From an uncultured Alphaproteobacteria bacterium (GTDB lineage Bacteria; Pseudomonadota; Alphaproteobacteria; Micropepsales; Micropepsaceae), in assembly GCA_903837555.1 (NCBI GenBank), contig CAILUV010000016.1:1-64000 (forward strand): 64,000 nucleotides of DNA. The letters run 5' to 3'. Shown one piece after another: positions 25,613-33,981 of this stretch (positions are counted from its first letter, which is position 1; each line of letters opens with the position of its first letter). Both the position numbers and the translations under genes were made by a program. The notes below the pieces were generated by a model. It was not told the DNA's origin and ran no database searches. It saw nothing but the letters and a program-made list of their open reading frames with translations.

Positions 25613-26648
25613 TGCGATCGTCCCCCGGCCGTTCGCTCAAGCTCGCGGCGCTCGCCGTCTGCGCGGGTCCATTGGACCTACTTGGCGCTTCGCGCCACAC
25701 GGCTCGCCCTTCATAAGCCTGCCAGTAGAGAAGCGCCGGAACGCCCAGCACAATCTCGCGCGCCCGTTTCAGCAGCGACACCGCAAGACCCATTTCCGCC
25801 GGCAGGCCGAACAGCGGGGCCAGCATGGCATAGCCCCATTCCTGCACGCCGATGGCAGCGGGCACCGGCGTGGCGATGCTGCGCAGGGCGCACAGCAGAG
25901 CCTCCAGCGCGATGGCGTCAAGAAGACTGATGTCGCCGCCGATCAACTGAAATGAGAGGAACGTGCCGCCACCCGCACCGATCCAGGCAAGCAGATGCCA
26001 GCCCGTGGACGCCGCCAACCGCGAGGGCGAACTGTAAAGGTCCAGGATCGCCTGGTGGAAAGATACGCCCTGCTGCATCTGGGGAAAGAACCGCCGGGCG
26101 AGGCGTTCCGCAAAACCCGCACCACGCTTTTGCAGGAAGATCAGCAGCGCGATGCCGGGCACCGCCAGCAGCAGCATGGCGACCATGGTCACGGTCAGAG
26201 GGCCGGTGCCTTCGATATTGCGGAAATGGGTCAGGCCCATGCCAAGACCGAAGGCCAGGAACACCACCTGCGCCATGGCTTCGGTGGTCGCATCGGCCGC
26301 CACCGAACCGGCGGCATAGGCGGGCGTCATGCGCTTGAGGATCATCAACCGCGCCGCCGCCACCATGCCGCCCACCGGCGAGAATGGCGAAATCTCGGCG
26401 ATGGAATCGCGCACCAGACGGGCGATGTAGAAATTCCACAGGCTGCTGCGCTCGGACGGCGGCATCAGGAAATACCAGGCGAACGCCAGCGTGATGAAAA
26501 TGACCGCTGAATACAGGCACAGCAGCGCCAGGCCATCGAAACCTGCGCGCGATACCGCATCGAAGACCGGATCAAAGCCGATCGACCAGACCAGATAGAT
26601 GGCGGCGATCACGCCCGCCAGCAGCGCCAGGACGACTCCCCACTTCAT
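25605..26648 (-). CDS. hpnL: HpnL-like membrane protein (lysyl-phosphatidylglycerol synthase TM fold)
   Basis: A 347-residue integral membrane protein with about seven to eight helices, matching the UPF0104/LPG-synthase transmembrane region used by HpnL. Characteristic segments are ARLVRDSIAEISPFSPVGGMVAAARLMILKR and ALRSIATPVPAAIGVQEWGYAMLAPLFGL, the latter typical of this fold. No aminoacyltransferase domain is attached, so it is not an MprF enzyme; the role of HpnL is unproven. The C-terminal 40 residues are polar. It begins at ATG 26648, sharing a base with the stop of the ferritin-like gene upstream (TGATG). Confidence 0.82.
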   Translation of the reverse strand: MKWGVVLALLAGVIAAIYLVWSIGFDPVFDAVSRAGFDGLALLCLYSAVIFITLAFAWYFLMPPSERSSLWNFYIARLVRDSIAEISPFSPVGGMVAAARLMILKRMTPAYAAGSVAADATTEAMAQVVFLAFGLGMGLTHFRNIEGTGPLTVTMVAMLLLAVPGIALLIFLQKRGAGFAERLARRFFPQMQQGVSFHQAILDLYSSPSRLAASTGWHLLAWIGAGGGTFLSFQLIGGDISLLDAIALEALLCALRSIATPVPAAIGVQEWGYAMLAPLFGLPAEMGLAVSLLKRAREIVLGVPALLYWQAYEGRAVWREAPSRSNGPAQTASAASLSERPGDDRNV

Positions 26649-27496
26649 CAGGCAGGCAGCGGCTTGGCGCGGAAGCTCCACAGGCGCATGGCGCCCAGCG
26701 CGGTTTCCGCCAGTTGCGGCAGGAAGCTGGGGCGCAGCAATTCCGGTTCGAAGGCGCCCATGCGGCGGCGGTTTTCCGAATAGCAGTCTTCCAGGAAGCG
26801 GCGGAAGGTAAAGCCGTCCAGGAACACGCTGGCCTGAGTGGCGGAGAACTCCTTTCCGTCGTTCATCTCGGCGCCGCGTTTGGCGGTGCCGATCATGCGG
26901 CCCAGCGCGCGCATGTAATAGCGGAAATCGGTGAGCGGCAGCATCGCGCGCGCCACAAACCCCTTCTGCGCCTGGTTGTACGCCATCCAGTTGACGAAGA
27001 AGACGATGTGACGGGTTTCCTCGTACATCAGGGTTTCGAAGATGGCGAACATCTCCTTGGGCAGGAACTGCGACTGCATGGCGATCTTGAAGACGCCAAA
27101 GCCCAGGAAGGAATCCATGCACTCGCCAAAGCCGAAATCCTTGAAACGGGTTTCGATATTGTCGCTGACATCCTCCAGCGGGCGTTCGGCGGCGTCGATG
27201 CCGTACCTCTCGATCATCACCCGGATCAGCTTGGCATGGCGGGCTTCCTCGAAACCCTGTAGCGCCACCGCTTCCTTCATCACCGGATCTTTGATGGTCT
27301 TGACGAATTCGGCGACGATCGCGCCGGCGCGGCGCTCGGTATAGAAGACTTCTTCCCAGAAGGGCACGGATTTCAGGCGCTTCAGCGCCTCTTCGTCCAG
27401 GTCCGGCCAGGGCAGCGTATCGGGATCGAACTCCGTATAGGTCTGCATGAAGTGGCGACAGAAGGTGTCGCGATGTTCGGGCGATCCGATTTTCAT
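26648..27496 (-). CDS. Ferritin-like diiron protein in the hopanoid operon (copy 1)
   Basis: A 282-residue soluble helical protein with the ligand pattern of a carboxylate-bridged diiron site: Glu in VFYTERRAGAI (about residue 54), ExxRH in GFEEARHAKL (about 84-87), a Glu in GFGECMDSF, and a second ExxRH in MYEETRHIVFF (about 157-161). Such sites bind O2 in oxygenases, desaturases and ferritins. It is about 30-35% similar by eye to the gene directly upstream, and the two start/stop one base apart. Neither belongs to the lettered hpn set. Its position in the middle of the operon suggests a hydroxylation, desaturation or oxidative role on a hopanoid or precursor, but this is inference. Confidence 0.75.
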   Translation of the reverse strand: MKIGSPEHRDTFCRHFMQTYTEFDPDTLPWPDLDEEALKRLKSVPFWEEVFYTERRAGAIVAEFVKTIKDPVMKEAVALQGFEEARHAKLIRVMIERYGIDAAERPLEDVSDNIETRFKDFGFGECMDSFLGFGVFKIAMQSQFLPKEMFAIFETLMYEETRHIVFFVNWMAYNQAQKGFVARAMLPLTDFRYYMRALGRMIGTAKRGAEMNDGKEFSATQASVFLDGFTFRRFLEDCYSENRRRMGAFEPELLRPSFLPQLAETALGAMRLWSFRAKPLPA

Positions 27497-27497
27497 T

Positions 27498-28403
27498 CTA
27501 AGCAGCCTTCTTCTTCGGACCGATGAACTTCAGCGCCAGACGCGCCATGAAAGGCACGAAACGCGGCCGCTTGAGGCGCGCGTCATAAGGCGCCAGGCGG
27601 CGGTCATTCTCCGCCAGGCACACGGCCACCAGCTCGCCGACATTGATGTCGGAGCCCAGCGCTTCAGCGCCGTTGACGGTGAAGTTGGCGTCCTGTTCGC
27701 CATGGCCGACATCCTTGGCGATGCCGATGCGCTCATAGATTAGGAAGATCCAGACCGCGAGCACCTTGAGTTCGAAATACGGGCGGCGCCACGCCGGCAT
27801 GTTGCGGCGATGCCAGGCAATCCAGTTGACGAAGAACAGGATGTGGCGAGCTTCCTCGTTCACCACCGGATCGAAGGTCTGCACCAGTTCGGGCGGGAAA
27901 TAGCCGGTGTCCTTGGCGGCCTTGAACAGGCCAAACGCAAAGAAGCTGTCGATGCATTCGCTGTAGCCGGTGACCATGAAGGCCCATTCGGGGTCTTTCG
28001 GCCGTGCCGGCACCGGTTCGGGCGCCAGCTTGACGCCATAGGCTTCCACCAGATTGGCCAGCACATGACGGTGGCGACGTTCCTCAAAGCCGTTCAGCTC
28101 GATCGCCTTGCGCAGCAGCGGGTCGGGCACGCCTTCGGCATAGGTGCAGACATTCATGCCCGCCTTGTTTTCGGTCTGCACCGCGATGTCCCAGATGGGC
28201 AGCGAGGTGATGCGCCTTTCGGCTTCTGCTTCCAGCTTGGGCCAGTCCAGCACCGCCGGCTTGTAGGGATCGTGGGTGTCCAGCAGCGTCTTGCAGAACA
28301 GGCGCTTGTGCGCGTCCGAACCGAAACGGATCGGGCCGCCATCCGGCCACACGCCGGTGTCGCGGGTCAGGTCGGGGGGAATGGCAAAGGCCGGGCTGCT
28401 CAT
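27498..28403 (-). CDS. Ferritin-like diiron protein in the hopanoid operon (copy 2)
   Basis: A 301-residue paralogue of the following gene. The same metal pattern appears: Glu in AVQTENKAGM, ExxRH in NGFEERRHRHVLA, a Glu in GYSECIDSFF and a second ExxRH in VNEEARHILFFVNWIAWH. The closely matched block EARHILFFVNW versus ETRHIVFFVNW shows recent common ancestry. The ATG at 28403 gives a polar N-terminus; an upstream frame to 28466 looks noncoding. A 102-base gap separates it from hpnK, which could hold an internal promoter for the downstream part of the operon. Confidence 0.75.
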   Translation of the reverse strand: MSSPAFAIPPDLTRDTGVWPDGGPIRFGSDAHKRLFCKTLLDTHDPYKPAVLDWPKLEAEAERRITSLPIWDIAVQTENKAGMNVCTYAEGVPDPLLRKAIELNGFEERRHRHVLANLVEAYGVKLAPEPVPARPKDPEWAFMVTGYSECIDSFFAFGLFKAAKDTGYFPPELVQTFDPVVNEEARHILFFVNWIAWHRRNMPAWRRPYFELKVLAVWIFLIYERIGIAKDVGHGEQDANFTVNGAEALGSDINVGELVAVCLAENDRRLAPYDARLKRPRFVPFMARLALKFIGPKKKAA

Positions 28404-28505
28404 CGGTACAGAACGCTCCCTATTCGCTCCTGCATTACCCCTTTGGGCCACGCAATTGAACCCCAAAATGGGGGGTGCGAATTTTCGCCTAAGATACTGA
28501 ATTTA

Positions 28506-29345
28506 CTAGGAAGAAAAGTCCGTAAAACCACCGATGCGGACTCCTTGGGCGGCCAGGAGTCCAGGCAGGCTGGGATCGGTCAGGGCCGCCAGTTCCGCTT
28601 CATACTGATAGCCCGGCGCCGAGCCCGGATAAGGCCCCGTGGCGGGGTGCATGTAAATCTCTGTCAGCCCGCCCGGAAGCTGCTGGAGCAGCCCCTTCAG
28701 GCGTTCCTTGGTCATGGCCCCGGACCAGGCCAGGCCGAACACGGAATCGGGCGCGGCGATTCCGGCGCGGCGAAAACGGGCCCGCAACATCCTGGCAAAA
28801 GGCGCTGTCAGCGCCACGACGCCCGACGCCTTGTGGTTCTCGATCCGGCCCAGCACGTCCTGCGGCTCCAGCGGCACGCGCGCGGCTTTCACCCGGTGAC
28901 GGCGCGCCGCCTTGACGATCGCGCCCGCGATGGTGGGATGCAGGTGAAAATGCTTGTGCGCGTTGACGTGATCCAGCCGCAGGCCCGTGGCGTCGAATGC
29001 CGCGAACTGCGCTTCGATCTCGGCGGCGAGCTGGCGGCGCACCTTGGGCAAAAAGAACATCGCCGCGCCGGCCCGCGCCATGTCGGTGCGAAAATGCCCG
29101 CTGGCATCGACAAGATCGGGCACAGCCGCCACCGGCAAAACTGGACGGCCCTCGACCAGCACCAGATGCAGGCCAACACGCAAGGACGGCAGATTGCGGG
29201 CGCGGGTTACGGCGTCACCGGCGGCATTGCCCGCCACCATCAGACTGGCGGCGGACAGGATGCCGTCGCGATGGGCGCGCTCGACGGCTTCGTTGACCGC
29301 GATGGCGGCACCGAAGTCATCCGCCGTGACGATCAGGCGCTTCAA
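28506..29345 (-). CDS. hpnK: Hopanoid deacetylase HpnK (ChbG/YdjC family)
   Basis: A 279-residue deacetylase of the YdjC/ChbG fold. The metal-binding TADDFG is at residues 7-12 and HVNAHKHFHLHP near 127-138. In BHT cyclitol ether synthesis HpnK deacetylates N-acetylglucosaminyl-bacteriohopanetetrol made by HpnI. No ATG is available: the TTG at 29345, five bases after the hpnJ stop, gives the family-like start LKRLIVTADDFG, while a GTG at 29399 would add 18 residues overlapping hpnJ. The operon order hpnI-hpnJ-hpnK fits the pathway. Confidence 0.9.
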   Translation of the reverse strand: MKRLIVTADDFGAAIAVNEAVERAHRDGILSAASLMVAGNAAGDAVTRARNLPSLRVGLHLVLVEGRPVLPVAAVPDLVDASGHFRTDMARAGAAMFFLPKVRRQLAAEIEAQFAAFDATGLRLDHVNAHKHFHLHPTIAGAIVKAARRHRVKAARVPLEPQDVLGRIENHKASGVVALTAPFARMLRARFRRAGIAAPDSVFGLAWSGAMTKERLKGLLQQLPGGLTEIYMHPATGPYPGSAPGYQYEAELAALTDPSLPGLLAAQGVRIGGFTDFSS

Positions 29346-29349
29346 CGGA

Positions 29350-30783
29350 TCAGGCGGCGTGCTGCTTGCGGTCCTTGAGGAAGTGGAAGAACTCCACACC
29401 CTCCCGCAGGCGACGCTTCATCATGTCGGGCTGCGTGACCATTTCCTTGACGATCGAGCCGATCTTGCCCGGACGGAAATAGAACTGCCGGTAGAAGGTC
29501 TCCAGCGAGTCGAAGATTTCCTTGTGCGACAGATGCGGGTAGTGCAGCGGCGCGATCTGGATGCCGTTGTCGTCGATCAGCTCGGCATTGGCGGCGTCGA
29601 GCCAGCCATTCTGCAAGGCCTGATTGTAGAGGAAGGTGCCGGGATAGGGCGCCGCCAGCGATATCTGCACGGTGTGCGGATTGATGCGCTTGGCGAATTC
29701 GCGCGTCTCGCGCATGGTTTCCAGCGTTTCGCCCGGCAGGCCCAGAATGAAGGTGCCGTGAATCTGGATGCCCAGCGTGTGGCAGTCACGGGTGAACTTC
29801 TCGGCAACCTCGATGCGCATGCCCTTCTTGATGTTGTGCAGGATTTGCTGGTTGCCGGATTCATAGCCGACCAGCAGCAGGCGCAGGCCGCCTTCGTTGA
29901 GCTTCTTGAGCGATTCATACGGCACGTTCGCCTTGGCGTTGCACGACCACTGGATGCCCAGCTTGCCCAGCTCCTTGGCTATGGCTTCGGCGCGCGGCAG
30001 GTCGTCGGTGAAGGTGTCGTCGTCGAAGAAGAATTCCTTGGTCTGCGGAAACGCCTTCATCGCCCATTTGATCTCTTCGATCACGTGACCGACGCTGCGG
30101 GTGCGATAATTGTGACCGCCCACGGTCTGCGGCCACAGGCAGAAGGTGCAGCGCGATTTGCAGCCGCGGCCGGTATAGATCGAGATGTAGGGGTGCTTGA
30201 GATAGCCGATGAAATACTTTTCCATCACCAGGTCGCGCTTGTAGACCGGGGTGACGAAGGGCAGCGAATCCATATTCTCGATGATCGGACGGTCGTCGTT
30301 ATGGGTGATGACGCCATGCTTGTTGCGCCAGGAAATGCCCTTGATGCCGGCCCAGTCCTGGCCGTCGGCAACGTCCTTGATGGTGAAATCGAATTCGTTG
30401 CGGGCGACGAAGTCGATCGCCGCGCCTTCGCGAAGCGAACCTTCGGCGTTCACCGCAACCTTGGCGCCGATGAAGCCGGCCTTGAGGTTCGGGTTGGCGG
30501 CCTTCATCGCCTCGATGACTTTGACGTCCGATTTGAAGGACGGCACCGAGGTGTGCGCCACCACCAGGTCGAAATCCTTCGCCTGGGCGACGACTTCGGC
30601 CAGGGTGGTGTCATGCGGCGGGGCGTCGATCAGCTTGGAGTTTTCCACCAGCGCGGCGGGCTGCGCCAGCCAGGTCGGATACCAGAAGCTCTTGATCTCG
30701 CGCTTAGCCTGGTAGCGCGAACCGGCGCCGCCATCGAAACCGTCAAAGGACGGGGCCTGCAGGAAAAGGGTCTTCATCGACAT
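29350..30783 (-). CDS. hpnJ: Radical SAM enzyme HpnJ (BHT cyclitol ether synthase)
   Basis: A 477-residue radical SAM protein of the B12-binding-domain type. The N-terminal part (LFLQAPSFDGFDGGAGSRYQ, then LVVAHTSVPSF) fits a cobalamin-binding-like fold, and the cluster motif is GRGCKSRCTFCLWPQ near residue 205. HpnJ converts the glucosamine headgroup of bacteriohopanetetrol into a cyclitol ether, so its presence predicts BHT cyclitol ether as a product. ATG at 30783 is preceded by GAGG; an ATG six bases later is also possible. hpnI lies 28 bases upstream. Confidence 0.93.
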   Translation of the reverse strand: MSMKTLFLQAPSFDGFDGGAGSRYQAKREIKSFWYPTWLAQPAALVENSKLIDAPPHDTTLAEVVAQAKDFDLVVAHTSVPSFKSDVKVIEAMKAANPNLKAGFIGAKVAVNAEGSLREGAAIDFVARNEFDFTIKDVADGQDWAGIKGISWRNKHGVITHNDDRPIIENMDSLPFVTPVYKRDLVMEKYFIGYLKHPYISIYTGRGCKSRCTFCLWPQTVGGHNYRTRSVGHVIEEIKWAMKAFPQTKEFFFDDDTFTDDLPRAEAIAKELGKLGIQWSCNAKANVPYESLKKLNEGGLRLLLVGYESGNQQILHNIKKGMRIEVAEKFTRDCHTLGIQIHGTFILGLPGETLETMRETREFAKRINPHTVQISLAAPYPGTFLYNQALQNGWLDAANAELIDDNGIQIAPLHYPHLSHKEIFDSLETFYRQFYFRPGKIGSIVKEMVTQPDMMKRRLREGVEFFHFLKDRKQHAA

Positions 30784-30811
30784 GGTCAAAACCTCGGGAA
30801 CCTAAGAACCG

Positions 30812-31969
30812 TCAACCGGAAGATATTGCGCCGCAGCGCTGTACCGTAAAGTGGCTTCCGCGCCAATGCACTGTTTCGCCGAACAGCGAGGCCAGGAATA
30901 CGGCAAAACTCAGCAAATCGCGCGCCGGCAGCAGCCAGAAAGGCCCGGCATTGGTGCCGAAAAGCCCGTCAATCCGCCATTTCAGGGCCAGCCGGGCGGC
31001 CAGCACCAGCGCCAAGACCGCCAGGGCGCCGGGGGTGAAACCCAGCAAAACCGCGCCCATCAGGGCAAACGGCAGACCATGGGTGACGATGCTGCCGACA
31101 TGACCGGCCGGATTGACCAGCCGGATGGTGCGGGTCCAGCGCAGTTCGTGCCGCACCAGGTCCCAAAGGCTGTTTTCAGCCGCGGTGTGTCCCACGCCCA
31201 GCGCCGGAATCGCCAGTTCATAGCCGCGGTCCCGAACGGCGCGCCCGATCTCGTAATCATCGGCCAGCAGGTCGGCGAAAGCGTTGAATCCGCCGATCTC
31301 CTCCAGCGTCTGGCGCCTGAGCGCGATGGTCGAACCGAAACAGGGCGCGGCCAGACCCAGGCTGAAACCGAGAATCGCATTGGGCAGGAAACCGTAGGAG
31401 GTGCCCATCGCCGCCAGCCCGGACCACAGCCGGTTCGTGCCCTGCGCCGGTTGGCCCGTGTAGAAACAGGTCACCACGCCCACCTTGGGGCGATGCAGCG
31501 CTTCGACCACCTGCGCCAGCCATCCCTGCTTAACCGCGATATCGCTGTCGGACAGCACCAGCACATCATGCCGGGCGGCCCCAAGCATGTTGATCAGGTT
31601 GGAAACCTTGGCGTTGGCGCCGTGATAGGCGGCATCGGCGACGATGACGCTGTCGGTTTGCGGATATTTCGCCTGCAAGGCGCGCACAATGGATAATGCG
31701 GGATCACCCGCGTCATGCGCGCCGAAAACGATCTGCACCGCGCCGGGATAGGCGTGGTTGAAAACCGTTTCCAGGTTGCGCGCCAGATCCGGCTCGTCCT
31801 GGTGCAGCGGCTTGAGAATGGTGACGGCGGGATGATGCGTCGGCGCGGGTGCCGCGCGGTGCATAAAGCGCTGCGCCAGCAGAGCGGACAACAAGGCATA
31901 GCCCGCGCCAATCATTGCGATGGCGCAAAACGTCCAGCCCAGAATGGTAAAAGCCAGCACCATGCTCAC
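30812..31969 (-). CDS. hpnI: Hopanoid glycosyltransferase HpnI
   Basis: A 385-residue membrane-bound family 2 glycosyltransferase that transfers N-acetylglucosamine to bacteriohopanetetrol. One helix at residues 3-25 precedes the GT domain with AVTILKPLHQDEPDLARNLETV, VLSDSDIAVKQGW (DxD-like) and the QxxRW-type LRWTRTIRL. C-terminal helices follow. GTG at 31969 with GGGGCGG upstream, or ATG at 31963, is the start; a longer frame to 32014 looks noncoding. It is the first gene of the 13-gene minus-strand hopanoid run, so the main promoter should lie in 31970-32157, shared with the divergent TPR-oxygenase gene. Confidence 0.9.
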   Translation of the reverse strand: MSMVLAFTILGWTFCAIAMIGAGYALLSALLAQRFMHRAAPAPTHHPAVTILKPLHQDEPDLARNLETVFNHAYPGAVQIVFGAHDAGDPALSIVRALQAKYPQTDSVIVADAAYHGANAKVSNLINMLGAARHDVLVLSDSDIAVKQGWLAQVVEALHRPKVGVVTCFYTGQPAQGTNRLWSGLAAMGTSYGFLPNAILGFSLGLAAPCFGSTIALRRQTLEEIGGFNAFADLLADDYEIGRAVRDRGYELAIPALGVGHTAAENSLWDLVRHELRWTRTIRLVNPAGHVGSIVTHGLPFALMGAVLLGFTPGALAVLALVLAARLALKWRIDGLFGTNAGPFWLLPARDLLSFAVFLASLFGETVHWRGSHFTVQRCGAISSG

Positions 31970-32157
31970 GCGAACCGCCCCCCGGCGACGCACACTTGAT
32001 AAATGATCCCCCACCAGAGCGGGAGCGACTTTGCGTGACCGATTGCGACACCCCGAAATTCCGGGCTAGTCCTTTGATAAGTATGCCAAATTACTGACAA
32101 ACAATCAATGTTGACGGGTGTATGGGAAGCCCCGCGGTCTCGCGATAGGCTTGCGAC

Positions 32158-33981
32158 ATGCTGCCAGCCGCTTCCGCCCCCGCTCTTCAGCAAGCCGTGG
32201 TCACCGCCACCCGCGCGCTGCAAGCGGGCAACCTTGCGGCAGCGGAGATGGCGATGGCGCCGTTCTTCGCCAGCGGGCTGCCGGGCCATCCCGATCTGCT
32301 GAATCTCGCCGGCACCTTGCGGATGAATCAGGGGCGCGGCGGCGAAGCGGCAACCTTCTTCGCCGAAGCCGCCCGCCTGGCGCCACGCGATCCGCTCTAT
32401 GCCTTCAACCACGGACTGGTTCTGTCGCGCATGGGCCGCACGGCGGAAGCGCAAACCGCCTTGCGCACGGCCATAAGGCGCAAGCCGGATTTCCCCGAAG
32501 CATTGTTCGAGCTGGGCGCGATCCTGCACCGTGATGGCCAGCTCGCGGAAGCGGAGAAGATTTTCCGCCAGTTGCTGCGCGCCGCCCCAAACCAGGTCCA
32601 TGCCAAGCTTGCACTGGGCGCGGTGCTGGTGGACGCGCGCCGCCCCGAAGATGCCGAAGTGCCGCTGCGCCGGGGCTTGAGCGAAACCAGCGACCCGCAG
32701 CTCAAGGCGCAACTGCATCTGCAACTGGGCCAGGCACTGCGCCGCCAGCGCAAGGACACCGAAGCGCTGGCCGAGCTGGATCAGGCCCAGGCGCTGTTTC
32801 CCGCCCTGCCCAATCTGGCGCTGCACCGCGCCGAGACACTGCAGAATCTGGAGCGTTTCGACGAAACATTGGCGATCATGCGCAGCGAACTGGCGCGCAA
32901 TCCCGCCAATGCCGAGCTGCATCACGACTACAATGCCCTGCTCTATCAGCTCGGCCATGAGGACTTCCTCAAATCCTATGACCGCGCGCCGCAGACCCGC
33001 GAGGTGCTGATGGACAAGGCATTCTTCCTCAGCCATGAAAAGCGCGACGAAGAGGCCTATGCGATCTATGCCGGTCTGGCGGCGCGCGATCCAGGTGACC
33101 GGGCGGCGGCGCTGTGCGCGGCCAACGAACTGAGCATGCTGGACCGCCATCACGAGGCGCTGGCCTCGTTCGAAGCGCAGATGGCGCGCTATGGCCGCAA
33201 TGCCGACATCCTGCGCCGTACCGCCGAGCCCGCGCTGCTCATCGGCGATCCGCAGAAGGCCGCAGCCTTCTGCGAAGAAGCCTTGAAGCTGGCGCCTGGT
33301 GACGGCGCCGCCATCGCCATGCTGTCCGTCGCCTCGCGCATGCTGGAAGACGGGCGCGATGACTTCCTCAACGAATATGACACGCTGGTCCGCAGCTTCG
33401 ACCTGGAGCCGCCGGAGGGATTTTCCGACATGGAAAGCTTCAACCAGGCGCTGAATGCCGAACTCGACAAGCTGCATCCCAGGACGCGCGAATTCGTCAG
33501 CCAGTCCTTGCGCGGCGGCACGCAGTCGGCGGGCCACCTGTTTCCCACCGGCCTGCCGCTGGTCACCAAACTGAAGTCGCGCATCGACGAAGCGGTGGCG
33601 CGCTATATCGACGACATGGGATCGGACGCGGCGCATCCCCTGCGCGCGCGGCGCAGCGGCGATTTCGACTATGCCGGGTCCTGGTCATCGCGGCTGAAGG
33701 ATTGCGGCTTTCACGTCAATCACATCCATCCCGATGGCTGGATCAGTTCCTGCTATTATGTGGCGGTGCCGGATGCCGCGAAGGACCAAGCCACGCGCCA
33801 GGGCTGGATCAAGTTCGGCGAGCCGGCGCTGGATGTCGAACTGAAGACACCCATCCGCCGCGCCATCCAGCCGGTGCCGGGGCGGCTGGTGCTGTTCCCG
33901 TCCTACATGTGGCACGGCACCATCGCGTTCCGTGATACGGCAGCGCGGACGACGATCGCCTTCGACGTTATTCCGACTTAA
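32158..33981 (+). CDS. TPR protein with C-terminal 2-oxoglutarate/Fe(II) oxygenase domain
   Basis: A 607-residue protein. Residues about 1-400 are alanine- and leucine-rich helical repeats of the tetratricopeptide type (for example PDFPEALFELGAILHRDGQL and QVHAKLALGAVLVDARRPED). The last 110 residues match the putative 2OG-Fe(II) oxygenase family (PF13759 type): FHVNHIHPDGWISSCYYV supplies the His/Asp ligands and MWHGTIAFRD the distal His, with Arg in AARTTIAFDV for 2-oxoglutarate. Proteins with this layout are thought to hydroxylate other molecules, but the substrate is unknown. It is divergent from the hopanoid operon. The ATG at 32158 is chosen by the hydrophobic, non-repeat start; the ribosome site is weak. 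Confidence 0.8.
   Translation: MLPAASAPALQQAVVTATRALQAGNLAAAEMAMAPFFASGLPGHPDLLNLAGTLRMNQGRGGEAATFFAEAARLAPRDPLYAFNHGLVLSRMGRTAEAQTALRTAIRRKPDFPEALFELGAILHRDGQLAEAEKIFRQLLRAAPNQVHAKLALGAVLVDARRPEDAEVPLRRGLSETSDPQLKAQLHLQLGQALRRQRKDTEALAELDQAQALFPALPNLALHRAETLQNLERFDETLAIMRSELARNPANAELHHDYNALLYQLGHEDFLKSYDRAPQTREVLMDKAFFLSHEKRDEEAYAIYAGLAARDPGDRAAALCAANELSMLDRHHEALASFEAQMARYGRNADILRRTAEPALLIGDPQKAAAFCEEALKLAPGDGAAIAMLSVASRMLEDGRDDFLNEYDTLVRSFDLEPPEGFSDMESFNQALNAELDKLHPRTREFVSQSLRGGTQSAGHLFPTGLPLVTKLKSRIDEAVARYIDDMGSDAAHPLRARRSGDFDYAGSWSSRLKDCGFHVNHIHPDGWISSCYYVAVPDAAKDQATRQGWIKFGEPALDVELKTPIRRAIQPVPGRLVLFPSYMWHGTIAFRDTAARTTIAFDVIPT

Noticed and set aside
29346-29399. GTG at 29399 as start of hpnK
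   Set aside because: The added 18 residues are the shifted reading of the hpnJ C-terminus and are unlike HpnK N-termini; the TTG at 29345 fits better.
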